Shown here: piece after piece, positions 1-11,450 of the stretch
Position numbering within the stretch: the first letter of the stretch is position 1
How the letters are laid out: each line of letters opens with the position of its first letter
From: Tamarix chinensis
Lineage: Eukaryota; Streptophyta; Magnoliopsida; Caryophyllales; Tamaricaceae
Assembly: GCA_030549775.1 (NCBI GenBank)
Contig: CM060181.1
Location: 124,001 to 188,000 of the forward strand
Length of the DNA: 64,000 nucleotides
Reading direction: 5' to 3'
Notes under the pieces: model-generated
Database searches by the model: none
What the model was told of the DNA's origin: nothing
Seen by the model: only the letters and a program-made list of their open reading frames with translations
Position numbers and translations under genes: made by a program

Positions 1-131
1 TTATCAAAGAAATTTAGTAGCTTATTATTTATCATGTTTGTTTTGGGGCAACTATATTCTTTGATATATCTAAAGATAACGCTATGTGATTGCCAGGCTC
101 TTTTGTATTGACAAATGCACTTGCTCTGCAG

Positions 132-762
132 GTTGGATTGGATGATAAAACCTTTGAAAGTTTCAAAAGTGGATTAATGACAAGGTTGTTGGAAAAAGAT
201 CCATCTCTACAGGACGAGGCCAATAGGTTTTGGAATCAAATTTTGGACAAAAGGTGAATCACTTCTCTTACCTTTCGTCCCTAACTTGTTCTTTTGGATA
301 TATGCGAGATAACTCATATTTTGTTGCGTAGTTGGTTTTTGACACAGCGATTGAATATGTTTTGCATCGTATTCTGCACATCACAGAATATGATCCTCTT
401 TGGTGAATTTACCTTCTTGTTGGTTTAGTAGATTATGGCTCAGCAGATTTTCATATCGAGTTGTGAGGCTCTAGGTTGCACCCTACTTCTATGCCTAACA
501 GCTTTGTTTCACTCTCAGGTATATGTTTGATTTGTCTGTGAAGGAAGTCCAAGAACTGAGAAGTATTGACAAGGGTGACCTCTTAGGATGGTTTAAGACA
601 TATTTCCAACTATCATCTCCCAATTGTCGGAGGTTAGCTATACGCTTGTGGGGCTGTAATACCGAGTGGAAAGAGGATGTTGCACGCAATAACTCTGTGC
701 AGGTCATAAATGACCTTAAAGCGTTCAGGATATCGTCTGAATATTATCCAAGAATATCTTGA
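132..762 (+). CDS. Nardilysin-like M16 metallopeptidase, C-terminal two exons (partial)
   Basis: This is the 3' end of a gene whose body lies left of the window. Exon A is 132-253, preceded by a pyrimidine tract and cag acceptor ending at 131 and followed by a GT donor at 254. The intron is 254-518. Exon B is 519-762 and ends with TGA at 760-762. The splice is phase 2 and keeps one frame through ...LDKR/YMFDLSVKE.... Visible signatures are FKSGLMTRLLEKDPSL, NRFWNQI, and the C-terminal SPNCRRLAIRLWGCN followed by a terminal YYPRIS. These resemble the C-terminal inactive M16 domain of plant nardilysin-like proteins, in which a zinc peptidase cleaves peptides at basic residues. The catalytic HxxEH region is not in the window. 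The alternative is an insulin-degrading enzyme of the same family. No disabling change is seen, so this is probably an active host gene. Confidence 0.82.
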
Positions 763-1403
763 GCAATTCGATCGTTATTGTGGGACACAACGATTTAGGA
801 CTAAGATACTGACATTAGGGAAAATACATTTTAAAACACGTATGGAGGTTGAAAACCAATTTCGTGCATGGGAGACGGAAAAGATACGAATGTGAGGTCT
901 GGATGTTGAAAGTAGAATTTGTCATATTTACGTAAAAATATTGGTATAGGGTTACTGGTTGGTATTAATCATAATGTGCCTTGCAGTATTAAATAGTTTG
1001 CTAGGAGTGTTTAGTTGAAAAAGCCCGTATCATATGGCGTCATAGAGTAACTAGAAAAACGAGAATAGGCGATGTTGACATGTGGTAAAGAAGCGACAGA
1101 GAATGATGCCCTCATATTTTAATGTTGACATGTTTGTTACTTATTTTTCCCGCCATCTGTTGAATCTTTACACCTGAATTTGCGAGCGGGGCTGAATGTG
1201 ACTCGGAATGGACATTACGGCGGCTCAGTTTTGAGTGGCCTTCAAGTTAGTTTACTGCCAAGGTTGATTTGTTCTCCACCCCACCTCCTGAAAAGAGAAT
1301 TGTTTGTTCTTTACTTTGCCTGTAAAATACATGTTATATTTGAACAAGTTATAATGTTTGAACAAGGTGTTTGGGAAGTAATTAGTATTTTAGGTTGTCT
1401 TTA
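763..1403 (+). other. Probable 3' UTR and downstream spacer of the nardilysin-like gene
   Basis: Less AT-rich than the repeat DNA that follows. It holds two short open frames (710-895 and 1180-1404) with no recognisable similarity. The first overlaps the gene's stop in another frame and is taken as chance. No convincing AATAAA site is seen, so the transcript end cannot be fixed. Confidence 0.4.
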
Positions 1404-1861
1404 GGCCCTGTTTGATAAATAGTAGTTTTAAAAGTTTTTAGGAGTTCTGTGATAGATTAAACGTTAGACTAGGTTGAGCTTTTAATTTTAGTATTTGATA
1501 AATAGTTTTTTAAATTAGTGGTTTGGATTAAAAAAGTTTGTTTTGAAAAAGTTTAAAATATGAGCATTTTTGATTATTTTATTTAAAATTAGTTTATTAA
1601 AGGTTATTATGCTTTTCATCTGCTAATAATTACTATAATTATTAATTATTAATAAATATTTTTATATAAACAATTGATATTATTTGGTAGTTAAATCAAT
1701 TATTATAATTCACTAATTGTTATAAATTATTTATTAATTACTTAATAAGTTTTATTGGAGTTGAACAAATGATGATACTATATTTTTTTTGTGATAATTA
1801 AGAGACAAATCAAAACCAACCTATTAGGTAACATTCCAAAGAGATGACCACCCAAACAGGG
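1404..1861. mobile_element. Possible Tourist/PIF-Harbinger-like MITE (about 460 bp)
   Basis: The stretch begins TTA-GGCCCTGTTTG and ends CAAACAGGG at 1853-1861, giving a 9-bp terminal inverted repeat. The interior is AT-rich with no coding capacity. TTA is the usual PIF/Harbinger target duplication, but the right copy is not clearly present and the inverted repeat does not extend inward. It may be decayed or a chance pairing. Confidence 0.3.
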
Positions 1862-3145
1862 AAATTATACCTAAATATACAACTAAGCTCCCAAAGGAAA
1901 CATAAAATACAAAAAAAAAAAAAAACTAACCATCTGAATAGAACGAAAGGTACGGAGAGACTGTAAAACCTTCGAAAACTAGAAACAAGAACTTGTCGGT
2001 ATCTTGGAAATCACCTGAGTTCCCACTAAAATTCCCTTCATATTAAAACTCTGGGCGGCAACATTGTCTAACATGCATCAAACAAATTCAAATGTATATC
2101 TCTTATACGTTGTTCTTTTTTTCCCAGAATTTCAACCACAAAAGTGACACTTTTTTTTTCCTTTTACCTCTCCTGCACGACACCATTTCAACCCCCACTA
2201 TAGACATGAAGGCTATAAAGAAGTAGAGTAGCTTCAGATCTTGTGCAGCAGAAAATAGAAAAAGAACACATGAAACCCTCAAGAAGCCCTCCAATCTGAG
2301 CCTCCAACATTACAACCACGCATAGAAGTTAGAAGAGGATTTATAAAATCTTTGCTTGACCAAACTTTTTTTTTTTGCTTGACCAAACTATTAGTGACAC
2401 AATTGGTCTCCCGTCTCCTGCACGTAATATACAACCCAAGCCACCTTCTCATTAAAAGTTGGACGCAAAACCACACCTCTACGACCCTTGATCAACATTA
2501 TTACACCATAACACTGCATTAACCAAATCTAATTCAACCTCTATATGGAACTCATGTAGCTATTCCTCACCGCATTAACCCTTTATGGATTGTGTCTCTA
2601 GAGATTATGTTTGTTTTGCTCTTGGTGGGTTCTTGAAGGATCTAGTGGATGAGTGAGGTAAGGAAATTAAACGAGACAGAGTGGAGAAAAAAAAGGAAAA
2701 AAAACTACTTTTTACTTTCTAACTCTTTGTACCACCTATACTACTACTGTTGTGGTTGTGTTGTTGGTTAGGTCGTTCTTAATGTTGGTCACATATATCT
2801 ATCGACAAGGCTATAAGATACTACAAGTACTGGATTTTTTTTATAGAGAGTAATTAATAACTCATTTTAATCAGGCCTATACTATCACAATTAATTAAAT
2901 AAATATTTATTAACCTAAACTAATGATTCTAACTAGAAAGTAGATAAACTAAGAAAATTATGACCTAAGTAGATATAACTCATAAATAGTTTAATTACTA
3001 AATAATAAAAGTGACCAAGGAGGTTGGATTCACCTCTATCTACTTATAAAACTCAACTAACCAAATACTTAGCCTTTTCAATTATCAACTCTTCATCAAC
3101 AAGAATATATAGTTAACACACTCTCTCAAACTATGTAAGCATATT
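1862..3145. other. AT-rich spacer without a gene
   Basis: No exon-like or transposon-protein similarity was seen on either strand. It contains poly-A runs (about 1911-1925 and 2690-2705) and several open frames of 60-65 codons without domain features. Confidence 0.4.
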
Positions 3146-3871
3146 TGTAACACTTCAAAATTTCATAATATTTGATTTTTAATGTTTAGCCTTTCATTCA
3201 AAAATTAATCTTTAAACCTTGGCCAAATTATTTTATTATCATCCTTTTACCTGTAACTTAGATTAAATTTTAAATAAATTCTTGAAATATTTATATCACT
3301 TTCTTTTCTTAAATCTATCCTACATTGTTCTTTATTTATTTTCTTAATCGGATACTGTAACCTAATTAAATTAAACCTAAAATAAAAATAAAATAATACT
3401 AATTCTACCCCTAGCCTACCTTTCCTTGCCATCTCCCTCTCTCATACAACATCTTCTGTCTTGTCGCACCATCTTTCCCTCTACCAAACACTCCCCCTGT
3501 CTCCCTCCTATTATCATGCTCGTCCATCACCACCTTGAGCAAACAACTTCACCACCCAATCCATTACATAAATCTCATACTCGCTTATATTTTTGTTCAG
3601 AATATAGCAAAAATAGTCGAGCCCCTTGTTCCTTTCCTTTCTTCTTCCTCCTTGAATGCCTTGCTTTGGTTTTATTGAGGAGAAAAAACATGCAACACCT
3701 ATATTGTCTCATTTTTGATCTCTTTCCCAGTTCTACGTAGTTCTGTACAACACCATCACTTCTCCTCCTCCTCCTCCTCCTTCTTCCTCTTCCTTCTCTG
3801 CTATCACCCAACCAATCTCTCTTCCTCTTCCTCTTCCTCTTCCTCATGACTTGGTTTTGTTTCTCTGTGTA
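3146..3871 (+). mobile_element. Truncated start of a TGTAAC-type LTR unit
   Basis: Begins TGTAACACTTC at 3146, then an AT-rich part, then a C/T-rich part with CTC and CTTCCT repeats (3760-3845). This order matches the 5' half of the plus-strand LTR units elsewhere in the window. The unit at 3872 inserted at its right edge. A matching right end could not be found, so this is a fragment or a recombined copy. Confidence 0.4.
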
Positions 3872-5888
3872 TGTAATACCCTATCTTAAAATATTTTAAA
3901 TTGTATTTAAAATATGTTGATATAAAAAAATAGTTTTGATTTTAGAAAGGGCTTAAAATTTGAATAAAAATATGAATTTAGGCGTACTAGTTGACCAATT
4001 GCCTAAATGGATCTATTGGTATACTCAAAAACTAACATTTCTACTTTGCGATAAAATAATCGACTAGTTTGTCCAAACCCATTGACTGGTTATCTTACAG
4101 TTTCATATCCTTTTCTATCAAATCTTTTTCCAATATTTATAAAAAATTCTAAGTAGAATCTATTTAATGCTAATATGCATATTTTGGTACTTTTTTTCAT
4201 TATTTAGATAATTTTATGATTTTATTTAGCTAAAATCTCTCCCAAAAGTACTTTTGTGGTATTCCACACCTTCTCTCCTTTATCCTCACTTTCTTCTCTC
4301 CTATAGTAGCCATGGCTGTGTGGTTGACTTCCTACACCTTCTTCTCCGACTTACCAACCTTCTACCATGTCTCACCCTAATTGCACTTTACCTCCCTTAT
4401 CTCATTAGGTATTTCTCTTACATTTGGTTGCCCACACTCAACCAGGTAAGTCTTTTCTCTTTCCCACTTGCGGACGTCGACCAAATATTCTACATACATC
4501 CCATTCTTGATTCATTTTCACTCCTTACCATTTGCACTTGTTCGTTTTCTCCCTTTCTATGTGGAAAAAAAAATCTAAGTAGTGGGCATTTCTTCATTTT
4601 TCTTCCTTCTCTTTTTTTTTTGGAGAATATAGGCTTTCTTCTTATATTATTCTCTTCTTGGTCAATTCTTATCTCTTTTATCTTCTCCTAATTTTATCTT
4701 TAACTCTCCCTTGTTTCTCTTAAGTAAGGAAGAATTAAAATTTTGATAAAAGTTAAAGATTTTAGCTTACTTTTCCTTGAAATTTTGTTTTGAGAGAAAG
4801 ATTAAGTCATGAAATTCTTCTTCTTTTTTATTTTATTAAGTTTTGGAAAATTAGTTTTAATTCTTGATTCGCTTAGATTTCAAGGTCTTGGTTGAAAGGC
4901 ATTAAGTTAGGAGTATTTTTGTGCTATTATAATTGCTTGGAGTTCAGGTATTTCTATTTCTAATATGAATAATGTCTTTTGTTTTTTTTTTGTTGTGGTT
5001 CTTATTCTTGGTAAGTTTCTGTGATGTTCATGAGTTAATTGAGTTCATGGATTCAAGCATGTAGTAAAGTTTTCACCTCCTAAGTTTTAAGTATGTTTTG
5101 AGTATTTTGATATAATGCTTGATTTCGATAGATTTGAGCATGCTTTTGTTAACTATCAATTATACCATGTACCCATGTGATTCTATATGTAGAATATGTA
5201 TTTTTATATATTTTATGACATAGAAGCATCGTGGGATTAATTTGGAAAAGTTGGGTAAATTTTGATAAGTGGATTGTGGGTTTGGGTACTATTCTACCTA
5301 GACCATTTATTTGATTTGTTGGAACAATCAATTGATTGTGTGAATAATCGCTTGATTTAGAATTCTTAATAATTTGTTATGAGAATAGTCATTTGGGTTG
5401 ATGAACCGAACGACTACTTCCTATGAACAATCAATTAGTTTGCCAAATCTATTAATTAGTTTCATTTTGACCAGAATGATTTAGAGCTTGTTTGGTTTTA
5501 CTTAAGAAAAGTAGTTTTTTAGATAATTAATTATAAATAGTAATTATAAATTTTTATAAGTGTTTGGTTTACTTTTAATAAGTAATTATAAAAAAGTGAT
5601 TTGTAAAATTTTCTTTCTAAAAGTAATTATCTATAAGTAATTTATACCTACTTTCAAAATTACTTCTCCAACTTCCTCTACCGTGTGGTACGGTATCTTT
5701 TTTTTTTATTATTAAAAAAATTCGTTTATTTCCCCACCCTGAGTCTCTGGTAAATTTTTTTTGTCGAAAATGAGAGAGAAGGGGTTGGGGGACGGTGGTA
5801 AAACGCATATACCCATTTCTATCTTTTTTGCACTGTACTCTCTTCCTCCCTATCTGTCCATACATTCCTCCTCCTAGCCAGCACTTCC

Positions 5889-6300
5889 ATGGCGCCCTTC
5901 TTCTTCCTCCCCCGAATCTTGTTTCTTTCCATCTTCATCCTCCAATCCTCTCTCTATTATGGGCAATTACCAATTACCAATTACCCCGAATGGAAGTGCC
6001 GATACGTATACGTTTTAGTTAGGCGGATCATACTGTGCCACAAAAGTAACCAGGTGATATGTCTCCCTAGGTTAAACAGAGGGCATATGTTGGAGCTGTT
6101 GAGAGGGAAGCAGCTCCTTTTCGTCGGTGATTCACTGAATAGGAATATGTGGGAGTCGCTGGTTTGTGTCCTTAGAAATTCTGTGGAAGACAAGAGCAAG
6201 GTTTATGAAGCTTACGCCAGGCAACATTTTCGGACCGAAGCTTCTTACTCATTTGTATTCCAAGTAAGTCTCATCGGCCATCATGTTTTTCTATATATAT

Positions 6301-6339
<39 letters not shown>

Positions 6340-6571
6340 TGGTTTGTGATGGATGTTTCCCCCTGCTATGATCAAACAGGATTATAATTGTACCATGGAG
6401 TTCTTTGCATCTCCTTTCTTAGTCCAGTAGTGGGAAGTAAAGGATAAGGATGGGGGAACAAAGGAAACACTCTGACTTGATTTGATTGCTGGGTCCGTCG
6501 ATCAGTTTAAAGGCGCCGACATACTGGTTTTCAACACGGGGCATTGGTGGACTCATGAGAAAACTTCGAAA
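5889..6571 (+). pseudogene. Captured trichome-birefringence-like (TBL/DUF231) gene fragment
   Basis: Exon 1 (5889-6263) starts with a hydrophobic signal-like N terminus (MAPFFFLPRILFLSIF) and runs into LPRLNRGHMLELLRGK and the family's GDS motif in LLFVGDSLNRNMWESL. A CAA/GTAAGT donor at 6264 and an AAACAG acceptor ending at 6379 bound an intron with a (GA)n run. Exon 2 (from 6380) continues with DYNCTMEFFASPFLVQ, then ADILVFNTGHWWTHEKTSK. TBL proteins are Golgi polysaccharide O-acetyltransferases. Most of the N-terminal PMR5N region and the distal DxxH part are missing. Two in-frame stops (TAG 6428-6430, TGA 6473-6475) break exon 2. Similarity stops at about 6571, where the chitinase cargo begins shortly after. 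The retained intron shows capture from genomic DNA rather than from an mRNA copy. Confidence 0.88.
6305..6337. repeat. (GA)n microsatellite inside the captured intron
   Basis: A pure GA dinucleotide run within the intron of the TBL fragment. Confidence 0.9.
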
Positions 6572-6618
6572 TGGTACCAAACACGAACAACGTTCACTCT
6601 ATCATCACTAGTGGCTAA

Positions 6619-6759
6619 GGCTTTGGGGCCACGATTAGACCCATCAATGGAGGCGAATGCAATGGTGGGAACACTACTGCTGTCAACGCTAAAGTTCAAT
6701 ACTACACCGACTATTGTAGTCAGCTCGGTGTTTCCTCTGGGGATAACCTTACTTGCTAG
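6619..6759 (+). pseudogene. Captured C-terminal fragment of a class IV GH19 chitinase
   Basis: In a frame different from the TBL exon, 6619-6756 reads GFGATIRPINGGECNGGN, then AKVQYYTDYC, SQLGVSSGDNLTC and a TAG stop at 6757-6759. This matches the C terminus of class IV plant chitinases: the INGGxECNGGN segment, the YY.xYC segment and the terminal LGVxxGxNLxC. The cysteines are kept. The catalytic glutamates lie upstream and are absent, so the piece cannot be a working enzyme. It follows the TBL similarity by about 47 bp and sits in the same TIR element. The natural stop and following T-rich tail suggest that the gene's real end was captured. Confidence 0.85.
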
Positions 6760-7569
6760 AAGATCTGCTTTTATTCATATATTCTGATATGTAATTATTC
6801 CTTGGGTTGAGTTGTGTTGGGATATCTTGAAAAGAGGGGTAGAAAAAGTAGTGATTATGTGTGATATTTTGGCTATGTGTTGTGTTGCAAGATATTTCTA
6901 GATAAAATGGTTGTTCATAATTTTTTTTAATAAGTTTATAATTTTTATTTTATAATTTTTAGTACTTTGTAATATCTTCATATTTTTTTATACTTTTTAA
7001 TGTTTCATATGCTTTTTAATATTTAATATTACCTAATTTATATAATAATTATTACCAAAATATATATATAGGAAGATAAAAATTAAAGATAGAAAATGAA
7101 AAGTAAATTTATAAAAAAATGAAAACCAAACACTAATAAGGTAGCATAAGTAGCTTTTTAGTATTAATAGCTTATACAATAAAAATAAAAACAAACATAT
7201 ATTTTACTTATCAACGTACTTTTTTAAAAATAGATTTCTACAAGTAATTTTAATCTAAAAGTAGTTATTAAAAATAAGTAAAACCAAACAAGGGCTTGGT
7301 CTCTACTTAAAACTATCGATTGACTTGGCCAAACCTATCGATTGGTTCCTATGAAAGGTTGATTGGTGGGACCAAATATTTTATTAGTTTCACTAGTTTT
7401 ATTTTTATCTTAGATCTGGTACAACTAGACTAGTTGATTGGTTCTAGCGACTGATCGATTGGTCTGCTTGAGTTCACCATTCTTTCTTGATTATTTTCTA
7501 ATATTTCTTTGGGACTTATATCTTAATATTTCCATTCTTGCTTGCTTGGTTGAGTTTGGTGTTTCCTTA

Positions 7570-10500
7570 CATAACACCCTTATCTTTCACTATTGAAATT
7601 TTTTATTTTGAAAACCTTATGGAAGTGAAAAACTACTAAACACTTAGGAAAAATGGGGTGTTACTGCCAGACTTAACATATGATAGGCATCAGCTACTAT
7701 CTCATGTTAGATATAAGTTTGGCCATCAAACCAAACAAAACTAAAGTAGAGTGTGCCAAAAACACATTATATAAATGTCAAGGAAATTTTTTCAAGTATT
7801 TGAACTCAAAAATATGTGAATATTCTAATACATGAAGGAAAATTAAGCCAATGTACAGAGTTTTCAATTACATAAACAAAATTAGGGTGTAATTCGAAAC
7901 TCTGGTCCATCAAGGATAGCAAAAAATTCTCTAGATGTCCATATTCTCAGAACTTATGCCTAACACAACTGAGCAAATGGGAGCATCAATATACTTTGTA
8001 CTAAGTAAGATGAGTTACCTCCTCAATGGGAGTCACAAGCACACAAAGTTCCAACATCATATGGAGATCATACTAACATAGTTCATACTTATTTCATATA
8101 AAAAGAATGCATACTCTATCATGGTCATATTATTCATAGGAAACTCATATCATACATGAATCATCATGCTTAACAACATAACATAACATTGTAGATGATA
8201 ACATGCAATCTACTAAGCAGATTGTCCAACTATTATTAAGTCCTCTATCATCCATGCACATAGTTCCACAATAGGTCATATTTCCACCTATCTAATCCAT
8301 TAGGTTATTTATTTATAAGCTATTGTGTCTTTTACCATTATTTTTCTTTTAATCTTATTTTTCTCTTTAACCACATTCTCATTCCAAATTTATATCCAAA
8401 TATTTATCCAAATTCTTATTGAGAGATGGACTATGCACCATCCCATGATTTCACATACCATAGAATTCTATCCAAACCAAAAGACATAAAGTTCGGATGA
8501 AGGTAAGTAACCACTAATGGACATAAGTCTAGGTTGAAGCCAAATCCACCTAGGTTACTAGACCTTTTAGTACCAATACCCCCTAGTACATTATCAGTTT
8601 CTAGAGTAGGTAAGACATCAGGATCTACTAGGATCCCACCTAAAGGTACTAATAAATGTCTAAAGATAGACTAACCCTTGATATCTAATCAAGGATAGGG
8701 TAACCTAGAGGCATATACAACTCAATCATCTTTCACTTTAAGTGATTGGTACGTTATTCTCGAGATTATATGATCATACAAGTCCATAGAATATGCAAGC
8801 AAGGCATTCACATACTTATTTCATCTTAATCATTTTCATTCCCCAACCATGTGTGGGATTTCCATTAATGCTTAATCAATATTAACCAATACCTTAGATT
8901 ACACCATTTTAGGATAATCTAGATTATATTACCCTTTTAAAGTCATAAAATACTTATTTGGATTTTTCTACTAAGGCCTTTGCAACACCCATTGAGTATG
9001 CCATGAATTATGATCCATTTAATCCATCTATTAGGTCGTAAATCTATGCAAACCAATGTATTTCACACATTAAATAATCAGATAGAAACCTTAGGCATAA
9101 TTTCAAAGAATATCCAAGTTAAAAGATCAAAGTCACACAATTTAACCTAATCAGTTGATTAGTTTTACCAATGAGTCAATCAGTTAGGGTCGACTGGTTG
9201 AGAGGTTTGGCTTAGCCAAGCTCGGGGTTCCTTATAAGTGGTCAATTGATTTGAAAAATTAGTTGATTATTCTATGACCATTAAATTAGTTCTACCAAAC
9301 TAATCAATGGGTTTAAGTTGAGAGCAAACCACGGTCACCACAGACCTACTGGTCAATCAGTTTGGGCTAATTAGTCAAGTGTTCTAAGGATCATTCGATT
9401 GGTTTGATCTAACTAGTTGATTGGTTTTCCCCTAAACAATAAAAATCATACATATTTCATGTAATTTACCCTAAAAATCCCACCATATCCAAATCAAATA
9501 TATCATAGCATCATGCCAATACTTTATTAGCTCATAAACTGAAACATGCTTCAAAGTTTATCAAATTGATCCTATTTCCCCAAAATCATGCCTTTTTCTT
9601 AGGATTCAGAAATTAATCAACATGCATCAATCTGACACCAAATTCTCATGTAAAATTATAAAATTAGCACTTTAAGGAACACACCACATCACATGCTTAA
9701 CTAGGCTATATTTCAGAAGTAAGAATGACTTACTTGATGGAAGTACAACTTTTCCACAAAAGGAAACTCAACCTAGAATATTTTTAACTTCCAAACCTTC
9801 AAACCAGATAGTTAAAGCTTAAAAAAATCCAATAACTAATTTTTTTAATTAGAATTCAAATTAGAAGGAAACATGCTTACCATCTTCAGAGAGAAATAGG
9901 GAGAATTTATGTTGTAAGAGTCAAAGAGAGACTCAAATTCCTCTTAAATCTAACCCTTTCATGCTTAACGTTAAAAAAAAGAGCTTGAGAAAGGATAAGA
10001 AGAGCGTAAAGGAACCAAAATAGAGCTCAAAGTGGGGAGAAAAGAACACTAGTGCTAGAGAGCTGGAATACCTTGGAGGCTGAAAGAAAAGTGAGTGGAA
10101 GGGAGTGATTAGGGCTATTTATAGCCAAAAAAATTGGTACAAGAACAAGTGGGGTAACACACAGATCAAAGAACCTAATTTCTACCATTCATATTTGATT
10201 TGAATGAGCAGATTTTGTCAAAGATAGACTGACCTTCCTTCCATATCTAAAATAGTGATTTATGGAGAATGCATGTCGAATTTGCCTAGAAAATGTCAAA
10301 CGCGAGAGAGTAAATAAATGATTAGTGTGGGAAGGAATCTTCCAACTGAGCAGAGATGGTTTGAGAATTGAAGCAATGATTCCAGAAGTGTGTAGAGGAT
10401 AGTGGGGAAAGAAGAAAAAGCTGAGGTCATCCTCTCCCTCAATTGTCCAAATTGAACCCTCAAATCCGTTGGAGGCAACAACTCAGACTGAATTCATGAT

Positions 10501-10921
10501 AAGAAAGGTTAAGAGTATCTAAAAAACATATTGAAATGGGATTATTAATGTTCCATTTTGGTATAAGGATTTTTCCTAGAAAAAATTGAGTTTTGAAAAT
10601 GTACTCAAATTAACAAACCAATCAATCAGTTTAACCTCCTAGTAAAATATTCTGCAAAACCATTATTTGATTCCTCAAAACATTTAATTGGTTCTACCGA
10701 ATAAAACCCTTTAGTTGAAACTAAAAACTAGTAGATCGATTCATAGAACTAGTCGATTTTTTTTGCATGAAAACTCATTTTATTCAATTTTCAAAGATTA
10801 TTCACGTCTAAATTTTTCTCAAACTTAATTATAGTTCCAAATTAAAATAAAAAATTATCAAATTTTAATAAACACTATTACTTTTTATCTAACAAACTTT
10901 ATAAAAAGATGGGTTATTACA
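7570..10921 (-). mobile_element. Solo-LTR-like unit, minus strand, perfect CCTTA duplication
   Basis: The plus-strand sequence begins CATAACACCC and ends GGGTTATTACA. It is flanked by CCTTA at 7565-7569 and CCTTA at 10922-10926. The first two bases are CA instead of TG, two transitions that leave the duplication intact. Length is 3352 bp with no coding region. It inserted into the unit 3872-12148, with which it shares family features in reverse. The pairing arms CATAACACCC and GGGGTGTTACTGCCAG at 7570-7669 form the hairpin found at the 3' end (sense orientation) of this family. Confidence 0.85.
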
Positions 10922-11099
10922 CCTTAAAACACCATGTTTGGTGGCTTGTATGCTTTGTTTAGTATTTGGTGTCAACACATAAAATAACCAATTACATTGA
11001 TCTTTAGAATGGAATAATGAATCATAGAGGCCTTCCCCATATGCATACTTAGATTTTGTTTATATTTTATTACATTGAACCTAGGCGCCCAGGCGCGAC

Positions 11100-11450
11100 G
11101 ATTGTTGAAGATCCCTTATTGGCACTAACGTTATTATGGTGGGTGCAAGAGTCCCAAAAATGAGCACGTGACCTCTATCCTAGGTGCTCAAGTGTGGTGG
11201 ATGTTGAAAATCCCTGAGAAATGCCCCTTGGCACTAGCATTATTATGATGGCGTTGCAGTTTTATGTTCTTCCCAATCTAGGATATAGATAATGTTTTGA
11301 TTCTAAATAACTTATTCGGCTATACAAACCCAAAATTTAGTGTATGACCCCTCACCGGATACCTAATTTCAATGGATGTTGAAGATCCTTTAGCAAATAT
11401 CCCTAGCACTAGCATGTAGTGGTGGTGAGAGTTGCAATCCTATGCTAGTC
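11100..11450. repeat. Three degenerate tandem modules in an LTR unit
   Basis: The phrase GTTGAAGATCCCTTA (or a variant) followed by GGCACTAGCATTATTATGRTGG recurs at about 11105, 11203 and 11376. It lies in the 3' part of unit 3872-12148, the same relative place as the CCACTATTAT module arrays of the other units. Confidence 0.6.

Larger units (their letters stand above)
5484..7295. mobile_element. Pack-type PIF/Harbinger-like TIR transposon carrying two host gene fragments
   Basis: The left end reads GAGCTTGTTTGGTTTTACTT and the right end AAGTAAAACCAAACAAGGGC, an inverted repeat of about 17 bp. The flanks are TTA (5481-5483) and TTG (7296-7298), close to the TTA/TWA duplication of PIF/Harbinger. 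Subterminal inverted motifs repeat the theme: GTGTTTGGTTT near 5560 and AAACCAAACAC near 7123. The ends are AT-rich, while the centre (5780-6790) has host-gene base composition and carries a TBL fragment and a chitinase fragment. No transposase is present, so mobility would have depended on another copy. It sits inside the LTR unit 3872-12148. Confidence 0.82.

Noticed and set aside
710..895. 61-codon frame after the nardilysin-like stop
   Set aside because: Overlaps the last coding exon in another frame, with no similarity; treated as chance within the 3' UTR.
4254..4691. 145-codon hydrophobic, Leu/Phe-rich frame
   Set aside because: Lies in the C/T-rich leader part of an LTR unit; hydrophobicity follows from the base composition.
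6482..6787. 101-codon frame across the TBL/chitinase junction
   Set aside because: Only its first 30 codons are TBL; the rest is the chitinase piece read in the wrong frame, so it is not a real fusion protein.
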